This document shows positions 20,684-30,332 of a stretch of 64,000 nt of DNA, one piece after another; position 1 is the first letter of the stretch; the number at the start of each line of letters is the position of its first letter. This DNA is from Madurella fahalii. Taxonomy: Eukaryota > Ascomycota > Sordariomycetes > Sordariales. The stretch lies in assembly GCA_029876055.1 (NCBI GenBank), contig CM056874.1, positions 4,836,001 to 4,900,000 of the forward strand, read 5' to 3'. Under the pieces are notes generated by a model. It ran no database searches. It saw nothing but the letters and a program-made list of their open reading frames with translations, and had not been told where the DNA came from. A program made the translations under genes and the position numbers.

Positions 20684-21793
20684 CTTTACGATTGGGAGAC
20701 GAGGGCGACGAGGTGCCCCGCTCTGCTACCAACTGCTGCCGAGAGATGAGGGGCGTGGTGGGAGGTGACCGGACGAGCGGGCAACGCGGGGAGGTTAAGA
20801 TCCGGGGGTGTGAAGAAGGGCTCCCCGCGGTTCGGTGGCACGCGGGATGAAGGCGGGGTTCGACAGCTGGACCGGGCTTCTGGGAGCTGGGCGAGGCTTG
20901 CACGATACAGAGGCAGGGGTTTCGGGTGTGGCAGAGACTGAGACTGGATTGGGGACGCTTAGTGGTTTGAACTCGCAGCGTTTGAGTCGGCGGAGGGGGG
21001 AGCGGGTAAGGTGCTGTGCCGCCGGGGAAGTATAGACATACGTACGTTCGGCAGCGACAGGAAAAAGGAAGACAAAAAAGAGGTTCTTGTTCCCGACCTT
21101 GGCAGGCTTCTTACTCGGGATATGCAAGTGCGCGTGGGGCGTGTCGTCTAGAGTGGGACGCACACCGACCGTGGCTAACTGCTGGAGTCGCTAAAAAGGG
21201 CCCGTGGTTGTTGTTTGCGAACAGGTCAAGCTCGAAATGACGGGAGTCGGCGTTGGCGCAATGGACTTTGGTGGTGCGCCCAAATCGGCCAACCTGCTCG
21301 GGGCCAAAATGGGGCCCCCAGAAGCACAGGCACGCAGTGCACGGGGCATGCTGTGGTGCGCTATTGATGGGAAGAGTGGGTGACGGGACCAGCGTAGCGA
21401 GCGGCTCCAGTAACTTTGGTTTGGCGGCAAGGGGCCACTAAACGTACCCCGTCTCGAGGCCTGACGAATCCCAAAGCCCTTGTTCCTGATCAGTTTCTTC
21501 TGATGCAGCGTGACAGACAGAACGGAGTCCGTCTTAGCATATGTACCTCGAGTCTACCTCCATCTTTCCCCACGGACAAAAGCGCCGAGAGAAGCTTCCT
21601 ACTTTTCTCGCCTCCCCACACCAAAAGCTCGCTGAACCTCGGTGTGAGTCTCTAAAGACCAGCTGCGGCCGAGTTGTGCATCTGTCAGAGTTCTATCCAT
21701 CGTTTGACCATTGCACTACCGTGCAGCAGGGCTCTTTTCGCTAGCCGGCCACATCATCGCAAATGCAGCAACGTGGACCTCGCTCGTTGATGT
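20684..21793. other. Divergent promoter region, CDC55 / unknown 350-aa gene
   Basis: About 1.1 kb between divergent starts. Overlapping short open frames on both strands have no recognisable content. GC-rich overall. No clear repeats. Confidence 0.5.
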
Positions 21794-22846
21794 ATGAGCG
21801 AGGCTGCTAATGCAAAGTCGCGTTTGCTACGCATCCCATTGGCCGCAACCTCCTCTGAGCCGCGCTCACAATTGCCACACAGAAAACGGCCCATCATGGA
21901 GGATGAGGCTGCTAGACGAGTAGCAAAGGGGAAGGGCAAGGACGTCGAGGCTGCCGAGGAGGCCGGCGCCCCAGGAAGCACTGCTGCGCTAAAAACCGAC
22001 AGCGGGGCGTCATTACCTCGTATAGCGCAGTCCGCCGCGGCCCTGCCTTCTTTATTGCTGTCAGGACCCCCGGGGGCCGGGCCTGGCGGCAATGAGAAAG
22101 GGGAGTCATCACGCGCCGGTGAAGCTTTAGCCAGAGCGGGCGCGAGTGCGGTTCAGTTGCGATCCAACGTCCCGAGCAGCGGCGAGTCTATGAAGAAGGG
22201 ACAGACACAAGAGCATATTGCTCAAGAAGAAGCATCTTTTGCCGCCTTCCTGAACAGTGACAGGGTGCCGATGCTGTCACAGCCAAGCGGGCTGGAAAGG
22301 GCGTGGGAGTCGGCCAGTGCGACCACCCGGATGTCTCCAGCAACAACGACAGCCGAGACGCTCTTACCATCGGTTGTGGAACAGGAAGCGATGGACGGCG
22401 CCGACGTTGTTGCGTTGCTCGCTGCTGACGGCGACCTCGACCCCGTCTTTGATCCCAACGAGCCTGCAGCGCACGTTGATCTACCAGGACTACACAAGGC
22501 ACTATTCGGCGGAGAGGCAGACGACAGCGCTTCGTCCGCGGCATGGGACAATGTGCTCAATTTCATCCCCCGATATTTTCAGAGGCAGACGGGGCCAGAG
22601 CATGACCTCGCCATGCATTTGGGTACTACCGACGCCGGCGAGGCCTGGCAGCAGTGGATTGACCAGTGGTCTCGTGTGCTGACGGACTACCAGGACGAGG
22701 TCTGGGGCGACCTCAGCGCGCTGGTCGAGGAAGCCCGCACCGAGATCCAACGAATAGAGGAGGCCAAGCCGGGCGAGAAACCCCCTGAGCCGACGGCGCT
22801 GCTGAGGCTGAGAGCCATCCTCGGCCACCTTCGGGGCACGCAGTAA
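21794..22846 (+). CDS. Uncharacterised protein, disordered N terminus
   Basis: Single exon, 350 aa, ATG at 21794. I do not recognise a named domain. Residues 1-130 are Ala/Gly/Ser/Pro-rich and probably disordered, with basic patches (HRKRPIMEDEAARRVAKGKG). Residues about 140-260 alternate acidic and hydrophobic (EEASFAAFLNSDRVPML, DVVALLAADGDLDPVFDPN). The last 100 residues look folded and helical (AWDNVLNFIPRYFQ, then EAWQQWIDQWSRVLTDYQDE, WGDLSALVEEARTEIQRI), with four Trp and a predicted coiled coil. No membrane span or signal peptide, so cytosolic or nuclear. The pattern (long disordered lead, conserved Trp-rich C terminus) is common for lineage-specific ascomycete proteins. Further in-frame ATGs downstream, such as the one in RPIMEDE, could be the start. 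Confidence 0.7.
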   Translation: MSEAANAKSRLLRIPLAATSSEPRSQLPHRKRPIMEDEAARRVAKGKGKDVEAAEEAGAPGSTAALKTDSGASLPRIAQSAAALPSLLLSGPPGAGPGGNEKGESSRAGEALARAGASAVQLRSNVPSSGESMKKGQTQEHIAQEEASFAAFLNSDRVPMLSQPSGLERAWESASATTRMSPATTTAETLLPSVVEQEAMDGADVVALLAADGDLDPVFDPNEPAAHVDLPGLHKALFGGEADDSASSAAWDNVLNFIPRYFQRQTGPEHDLAMHLGTTDAGEAWQQWIDQWSRVLTDYQDEVWGDLSALVEEARTEIQRIEEAKPGEKPPEPTALLRLRAILGHLRGTQ

Positions 22847-23464
22847 ACCTCTTCGGCCGGAGGAATATCCCGCGAAACCATCACGGAGGTTTATAGATCA
22901 TTTGCCCCTGTTCTAGCCACTCGGACACCCTCTGCAATCCCATGTCACGTGCCGGGCATGGTGCTGGCAACAAGTTGCCCCGCGCTGGGGGGTTGCATTT
23001 CTACCCCGCTGACGCCCGAATGGGCCAGGGTATTGATATGTGTTGCTGGGCCAGCAATTGGATGACATCACTGCCAGTTTATTGGCTCCTGGTTGGCTGC
23101 TACACCCTGCACCAACCTCCTGTCATTCATCCCACCAGCCATGCTTGCTTGCAGTGCTGAGCTGTTGGAATCCATCCCGCCTTCATACACCGCTCGCATT
23201 TTGTCCGAGTTGTCGCAGTGCCGCAATTCGGCGCCGCGCCGTTGTTTGCCGCCCGTCTCTGTATATACACGCTGTTTCTGGCCAATTCAGCTATCGATCG
23301 ATGCACATGCTTACATCGTCTGCTAATCCCGACTGTGAGAAGTTTGTCCGCCGACGAAGCCTGCGTTAGGCGCTATTGTACTCCGTTCTTCGGCGTTGCT
23401 GCCCACTGCTCCACGCCTCTGCTGCCATCCGATTCAAGGTCGATTGGAAAACGTCGGACTAAAC
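22847..23464. other. Intergenic, same-strand
   Basis: About 620 nt. Short open frames on the plus strand (up to 110 codons) look like non-coding shadows. The part near 23270-23460 is pyrimidine-rich and probably the promoter of the secreted-protein gene. Confidence 0.5.
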
Positions 23465-24432
23465 ATGAAAACCAGGCGGCCACTTCCCCTACCAGCGCTT
23501 TGGGCTCTGTTATTCCTCGCCCTCATATCGGCCCCGTCCGTCTGCGCTAGCCTTCAGCCCTTCCAACCCGTCGAGACAGCGGCCGTCGTCGCAAAGCGTC
23601 AAGCATGCCTGGAGAACTTCTACAGCTGCGCCAACCAAGGACCGGAGTTCAACGGCATCTGCTGCCAAAACGATCAGCGATGTGCGCTCGACGCCAATAA
23701 CAACCCGGCCTGCTGTCCTAACGGGTGAGTCGTCCCACCCGCTCCCATCAGCGCCGTTTTGCTTCCTTATTTTCCCTCTCCCGAGGATGGGGACACTTCC
23801 ATACTAACACCCATTCCCAGCGCCGTCTGCACCGGCACCGCCCCAGCAAGCTTCGTGCCCCCGGCCCCGTCCACCACTGCCGTCTCGTACGTGCCCAACA
23901 CATACTTCTCCTTCCCCTACATCGCCACCTACTTTGCCAACCCGGGCCACTGCTCCGCAGCCGTCAGCCAGTGCAACGCTAACCACGCCGCCTGCACCTC
24001 CCAGCTCGGAGGGGCAGGCGCGGGCGGCGGTTATGCCGTGACCATTGTGGTCCCCGGCGGAGGCGGCACCACGGTCACGGCCGGCGCGAGCTTGACGTTC
24101 GACGCGGCGTCCGCGACGAGTATATGTAAGTCATGCGCCCACTGACCGGGACCGACCGATGTTTTTCAATGTTTGTTTTTTGTTTGGGGTGGTTTGGGCT
24201 GACGACCAATTTTCCTGTGCGTACAGGCAACAGTTTGTCTAGTGAGGCTTGCAGGGGCCTCCAGCCTACCATGTGCACACTGTCCGGTACTACCGCGGGC
24301 GGTTTCGTGTTCGGCACGGAGACGGGCAATGCGGCGGCGAGGCCCACGGCTGCACCGGCGGCAGCGGCGGCGGCATGCGCCGGATTGGTCGGTGCTGTTG
24401 CGGCTGCGGCTGCTGGGTTCGGTATTTTATGA
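23465..24432 (+). CDS. Secreted Cys-rich protein with GPI-type C terminus
   Basis: Three exons, 23465..23724, 23821..24125 and 24227..24432, encode 256 aa. Introns are 96 and 101 nt with CTAACAC and CTGACG branch sites, phases 2 and 1. It opens with a signal peptide (MKTRRPLPLPALWALLFLAL, then ISAPSVCAS). A dibasic VAKR site near residue 42 fits Kex2-type processing. A cysteine cluster follows (ACLENFYSCANQ, NGICCQNDQRCAL, PACCPNGAVC), then further Cys pairs to about residue 210. The C terminus is Ala-rich and hydrophobic (AAACAGLVGAVAAAAAGFGIL) after small residues, consistent with a GPI anchor. It resembles the many ascomycete GPI-anchored wall proteins with CC repeats. Its role (wall structure, adhesion or effector-like) is not readable from the sequence. 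Confidence 0.82.
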
Positions 24433-25267
24433 CGGAATGAGCGGTGTTCGGGATTGCGGGTGATGCACTAATGCATGTTTTCTCTTCGATACATTTCCTG
24501 TGGGCATTTCTCAGGTTTCAGGCATATGGGCGAGCGGGATCATGGGCGAGTTTGGCATTTCCCCTACTATATATACTTGACCACGCTCCTTACGAAGTGA
24601 TGAAATAAACGACCCTGATACCCCAAACAATGTCGATCCTCGGGGCGTCTACGATGACCTGGACATTATTGTGTTCATTCTTTATGAGTACGCAGTTGGA
24701 ACCGAGCCAGCCAAGAGCGGTTGGGCTCAAAAATCAAGGGGTCAGTAAACAGAGGTTAGACAACGTTACTGTTATCGTTCAATTGTGTACTGCCGACATC
24801 CAACCTTTTAAGCCCTAACCCGGACATCTATCTCGCTTTGTGTACAGCCAAACATCCATATATCCACCGGAAAACGAGCCCACGAGGAGCAGAGACAAGT
24901 GCCGCCTTTCCTATTACACCGCCATACATTTTGAGCGCCATCGCTAAAACATTCAAGCATTTGAGAACCCCCCAAAAATCACAAACCAAATAGACTGTGG
25001 TCCCCATTATACAAGCAATCGCGGGGATCTCCAAACAGTGTCCGCCATAAAACCAATGCGCCGGGGCCGGTAAAAGCATTGTCGCCATGCCGTCGTGACT
25101 GCGTGCCACCCAAAAAAAAGATAAAATAAATAAAAATAAAAACAATTAAAAAAGGATGTACAGGCGTCATTGATATTAAACTGTCGCGAACGATTATAGC
25201 GCCAAGAAAGGAACGTTGCGGGATGTGTGTATATGGTACGCGTTTGGACAGGGAATGTCCCTCAGTA
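24433..25267. other. Convergent intergenic, secreted protein / TRP gene
   Basis: About 835 nt where two genes converge. An A-rich run (aaaaaaaagataaaataaataaaaa, within 25113-25155) lies beyond the TRP gene stop. No gene recognised. Confidence 0.5.
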
Positions 25268-28200
25268 TCATCTCATCTCGTCAACTACTTCAGCAGAACT
25301 GCCTAGCAGGTCAACCTCGCGGTCGACCCTGCTGATGCTGCCCTGGCTGACATACCCATAGCCGGGAGGTCTCCCGTCGGTGCTATCGGCCCGGTCTTGC
25401 AAGTCAACCGGAGTAAGCTCATCGGTAAGCCCTGCCGACGACCCTGAGAGCCTCTTCTGCGAAGGGGTCCGTTCGAATGGTAGCCGGGACGCCGGGGTAG
25501 GCGACGGAGCGAGAGTGGAGGACTGGCCCGTCTCTGGTTGCTGTGACAGAGACACAGCCTTGGCGTGTGGGTTATTCCAAGAATTGCGCTTTGAACTCTT
25601 CCGGGGCACGTCTGGAACAAGCAAGTCGCCATCCACGTCAGGTTTCGTTGCTGTAGTCGTTTCGCCGACGCCTTTTTCAGTGGTTATCTCGGGCAACAAT
25701 GTCGGTGCCTGCGTCGTACTCGCAGTGCCAATGTCGTCTGTCTCCTCTGCACCGGGTCTGCTTCCGTCATTCAAGGGTTCCCGCTCCGGTGACATTGCCC
25801 CCGTCGGTCGGGTACTCTTATTCCGTCGCCCCTCATCTTCGTCATCCGACTCGATAGGCCCATTCCGCAAGACACCCATCGCCACTGGTATTCCTGCTGG
25901 CGGGGCTTCATCCTCAAAATTGCCACCCCCAACACGCATTGCAGGTGGCATTCGAGAGCTTCTGACGACCTCGAAGCCTTTCCCTTTGTCTTTTCTCTTT
26001 CCACCGAACTTTTCCCTAAACCAACCCGCGGCGGACGCCATTGGGCCGGTTGGATCGGCCGGGCCGGTTCCCAGCTTACGGCTGGGCGCATCCGAATTCA
26101 GCCTCTGACCCCTGACTCCGTAGTAAAAGTCCACCTCGCGAGTCGAGTAGTCGGTCCTGGGGGTGAAAGAAACCGCATACGGTGCGGGCGTGGCGTCCCT
26201 AGAGATTTGTGTGCCGAGTTCTGCGGGATCACCTATAGTGCCAGTTCCGCCCTGACTCATGCGTTTCTGGGTCCATTCGCCGGTCGACCACGAGCTCGCC
26301 GTCTTGGCCACTTGCGGAGGCGGGTTCTCCAAGGTCGAGCGACGCTGTCTCGGCGGGCGGTAATAGGGATCTGGCGTCTGCATACCAAATGTGCCCTCGC
26401 GTCGAGCTGCGTGTTTAGGCGACGGGAGGAAGGAGAAGGTACTAGCCTCGCCTACCGTAGTCGGAGTGAACGAGCTTGCAACACTATAGTCAAGGTTGCG
26501 AGGCGGGGCATCGAGGCTCAAATATTCCAAACCAGACGAGCTTCTCTGGCGGTGGTGCATCGGGATGCTCACGCTTCCGGCCGACTCGCTCCGGACACGA
26601 CCACTAGGCATGACGTATCCGGTTTTCGAGGCTTCATCAGTGTCCAGCATTGCGGAGCTAGACAGCTGACTTTGTCGCGACGGGCCGTGATCTCGCCGAG
26701 ACATGCGACGAGACAATTGTCGCATCCCAAAGATCTTGGACAGACCACCCCTCGACTGCCCGCGGATATCGTCGCCGCCAGCTCCGAGCATTCGTGCAAG
26801 GACCTCGACAATAGTCTGTACGGCATTCAGGAGAAAGCCGAGCAGAAGCACACCGGCGTGGGTGACCAGGATTGCATAGCCGATCCAGCCCTTGGGTCCT
26901 TCGGTCACGCCAAGTGAAGGGATAAATGCCACCATCAGGAGAACCGTGATGAGACGGAGAACAGAGAAGAGCGTGTGGTAAGCGTTCATCGACGTAGGCG
27001 AGTGGAACGGCCGGAAGGCGTGCAGCGTCAGGATCTGGATCACCTCGCAAATCGCCAGGAGGACAACCTGGGCGACCCCGGAAGGCTGTACAGCCCCAAT
27101 CGCGATCCCACGGACAAAAGTCAGGAGGACCGGAATCAGCGTGAAAGCCGCGGCTTCGTCAGAGTATGTGTTGTATAGCGGGCCGTAGAGGAGCAGTGTC
27201 GGGAGGTCGTCAAAAAGGAACGCCCTCGGTTTTGTTGTGGCAATGAGATATAGCAACCAGGCTGCGAAGCCGATGATGATGACCAGCGTAATGACGGCCA
27301 ACGCCACCGTGTAAGCTGGCGAGTCGCTGGCAACAACGAGCTGGAATGTCGACAGGGCTACAATCGGGAGCAGAAAATAGTTCAGGACGATTCTGACGAC
27401 GTTCCCAACAGTGAAGGGAATGTTCTTGGAGCGGAGGTCTTCCTCAGGAATTCTCTTGATGTACCGATAGAGCCACTGTCCGAAGAAGCCTGCGTGGAAG
27501 AGGACAAACATGGCACCGATGATGCCCAAGAGCCAGACCATCATGCCAACCCAGATGTCTTCGACGTTGGCCATGCCGGCCAGCTGGGCGAGCTCGTGCA
27601 GACCGTAAACGCCGTCAGTAACGTAGATGCCGTCCTGCACGCTGTTCCACGCCGGGTCTTTGCTCACGAAACTCTGGTTGAACATGAGGGCGGACCATGA
27701 TGCCTGGCCAACAATGGGTTGGTAGTAGCCAGGATAGCTGAGGGTCAGGCCACCTGTCAGGACGGCAAACTGGATGTACTGCAGACAATCTCCGAAGCCC
27801 GGTGTGACGAGACGGAGGAGGTCGGGATCGCGCCCGTAGTTGGAACTCCAATGGAAGATGTCTGCGGCCCCCCACGGACTGAAGATGCCGGCAAAGACGG
27901 TGGCAGCGCCTACAAAGAGCAACACGACCAGGGGCAAGAAGGTGAGCATCCAAGCCAAGTCCCCCAGGTCTGGTGTCACGGATGCCGAGACACACCCAAC
28001 GTTGGTGCCTCTGACATCCCCGTAGATGATCAGGAAGGTGGCCGAGAAGGACGTAAAGGCGTAGGTCGAGTAGAAGTCACTGCTCATAGTCACAGACGGT
28101 AGGACGTACGGAAGAGGTAGACTAAGCGCCAGGGGAGGTCAGCATCGCTGAGCCTGCTCGTCGTCCCTCACCTGATCAAGCTGCGATACAGTAATGGGTC

Positions 28201-28889
28201 TTGCAAACTTACCTCGAGTCGGCCTCGGGGAAGGCGGGGCCAAGGGGGCACGAAGCGTTGGTCAATGATGTATTGCAGAAGTTTGTGCTCTCGCTCCAGG
28301 GCTCGTACGTGAGGACTTCAATCTTGCTATGGAGTGTCGTGACCTTGGGAAACGGTACGTTTGGCTCAGGCTGGTCCAAGATCTTGCCATCGGTCTTGCC
28401 TGGATCAGTCCAGTCCGGGCTTCCAGGCGGCGGCAGCGGAACGTTCGTTGACGATCCCGTCACATTTCCCCACATTGTCACACGCAGGGTGTGCTTGGGA
28501 TCAGTTGTATCGAACGAAGCGTCGACGAACATGGGGACCCATTGCAGCGGTGTCGGCACGTTGTTGATGTACGACTCAGATAGACAGTTCTCAAAGGGCA
28601 CGAAGACAGCCGCGGCGGGGTGGAATACGGTAGTCGACCCGACCATTAACCCTGCCAAGGCAGCGAGGCGCAAGAGCCCAAATGGCCCGGAACGAGGCCA
28701 TCTTCGATCGGAGTTCTCGGGCCGCAAAGCATGATGACATGGTCCGATCCGGTCGGCGGCGGCGGCGGCGGCGGTGGGGGGAGAATGCCGATGTCCACCG
28801 GGGCGGTCGCTTCGGTGGGCACTACATCGCTCGGGTGCAAGCTCCGAGAGAGGCGGGAATGGCGGATCGGAAGCATGGACTGTCGGCAT
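25268..28889 (-). CDS. TRP/FLC-family channel-like membrane protein
   Basis: Two exons, 28889..28213 and 28079..25268, joined by a 133-nt intron (GTAAGT donor, GAGCAG acceptor, phase 2), give 1162 aa. Exon 1 encodes a hydrophobic segment (about 69-97) and the luminal ML-like TRP_N domain (FENCLSESYINNVPTPLQW, then a Cys-bearing end CNTSLTNASCPLGP). Exon 2 encodes the membrane domain with about nine spans (FLPLVVLLFVGAATVFAGIF, VWLLGIIGAMFVLFHAGFF, and later LITVLLMVAFIPSLG). A long disordered cytosolic tail follows (about 690-1162). This layout is the fungal TRP (PF06011) family that includes yeast FLC1-3, S. pombe Pkd2 and Neurospora/Aspergillus relatives. These act in calcium handling, cell-wall integrity and FAD transport into the ER. 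The start is uncertain: the signal-like helix sits unusually deep after the first ATG, so an upstream exon or a shorter start is possible. Confidence 0.85.
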
Positions 28890-30332
28890 GATTGGAGCGA
28901 GGCCGGGCCCGGATCGCGAATGCGTCGGCGGCCGGCTGACTCGAGAACACAGCGGAACGAGCGACAGCGACGATAAGAGAATGATCGGCGGCGAGGGCTC
29001 AGGCGACAGCGACCTACGTGCTGCGCATCTTGGACAAAACACCTTGAACCACAGCGACTCTTTCGCAGGGTCTTGCTGGCAACGGGAACGGCTCAACCCC
29101 CAGGCGACTGCGGGGACGGGGTGTTTGCTTGCGACGGGCCCGGGATTCTCGTAAAAACGAAAAAGAAGGAATGATGATGAAGGGCGGTGTCCACGGGCAT
29201 GGCGACGCCCACCAGCCAGCCGAGCGATCAGCGGCCCCCGCCGCGCTGGTTGGCTGCGGCTAGGGCGATACGCTGGTATTGTGGGGCCAGACTCTCCAAG
29301 CTTCAAGGGTACGTAATAAGGTACAGTACGCTACAGAACTTACGCATGTACAAGGCTGCACTGCTGATGTCTCTGGGCACAGACGGAACCAGATACTGTC
29401 AAAGTTAGGCCCTCTTCATGAAGGAACGCTATATGGCTAGAGAACCCGAGCGGCGCGCCATTGCTCGGTTGAAACTTGACGGCTGACCTGTTTCGCCGTA
29501 TACCCACCTAACACGAGCACCAACCGGGAACCAACTTTTGTGCTGCTGGAACGGCCCCCGCTAACAAACAGTGCGGTGCCAAGCCTCGATTGCCGTTTGT
29601 TCTTGTTCGGAACCCTGTGCCTTATTGTGCACTGAACCCGGCTCTTATCAACTGCGGTTCATCAACGCGGTGCCGTCGGCGAAACCTGCTCAGCCACAAT
29701 CTGGGAATGGAGTGAGTTCGTGTCCTAAATCAGGCAGCGTGTGCGCCCATGAACCCGGGGTTGTCAGCATTATCCGGTTTGCCCCTTCCAACGGAGAATT
29801 TGCCTTGGATTCGAAAGGCCGGCCATGCCTGTTGGCCACGAATTGAGGAGCTGCTCCCAGACAATCAAGGCATTGCCCTAGCATCCAACCGATGCCTTGC
29901 CGGGTGGGGAACGCAGCTTCAGCTGCCTAGCTTAGTGCCCCCGTATTGACGATGCATATATAGGGCAAACACGCAAGCCGATGCAACGTGGCAGGCCCTG
30001 ACGACGACGCCCTCGTCTTCTGGAGCGCAGCAACCTCGTTTTCACATGAGCGTGCCCTCTGTTTCACGCTAATGTCGGGTTTTCCACTCCAGAGCGGGAT
30101 ATTCCAGGCCCCCATTCAGTATTTGTAGGGGTCCAGGACTGGACATCAACGGCAACGCTACTCAGCTATTGGAGGTATTTTGCAATCCTACATCTGGGAC
30201 ATATAGCACAAGCTGAGTCTTTCCCTGGATGATGCCTCGCCCGATACCCCAACACTACCGGAGACTTTCCGGTAGTGATATCCCATAGAGCCAAAAGCAA
30301 ACTTGTTCAGCATTGATCGATGCTGTATATCA
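28890..30332. other. Intergenic, TRP promoter and MLH2-type gene 3' flank
   Basis: 1.4 kb. Holds GC-rich sequence next to the TRP start, an open frame running upstream of it without ATG support, and the 30253-30277 hairpin near the MutL gene 3' end. I see no separate gene. Confidence 0.5.
30253..30277 (-). repeat. Perfect 10-bp stem hairpin, 3' of MLH2-type gene
   Basis: cactaccgga (30253-30262) and tccggtagtg (30268-30277) pair perfectly over 10 bp around a 5-nt loop gactt. It lies 55 nt beyond the stop codon of the minus-strand MutL gene, inside its probable 3' UTR. A stem this perfect with so short a loop is uncommon in non-coding fungal DNA. Confidence 0.8.
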
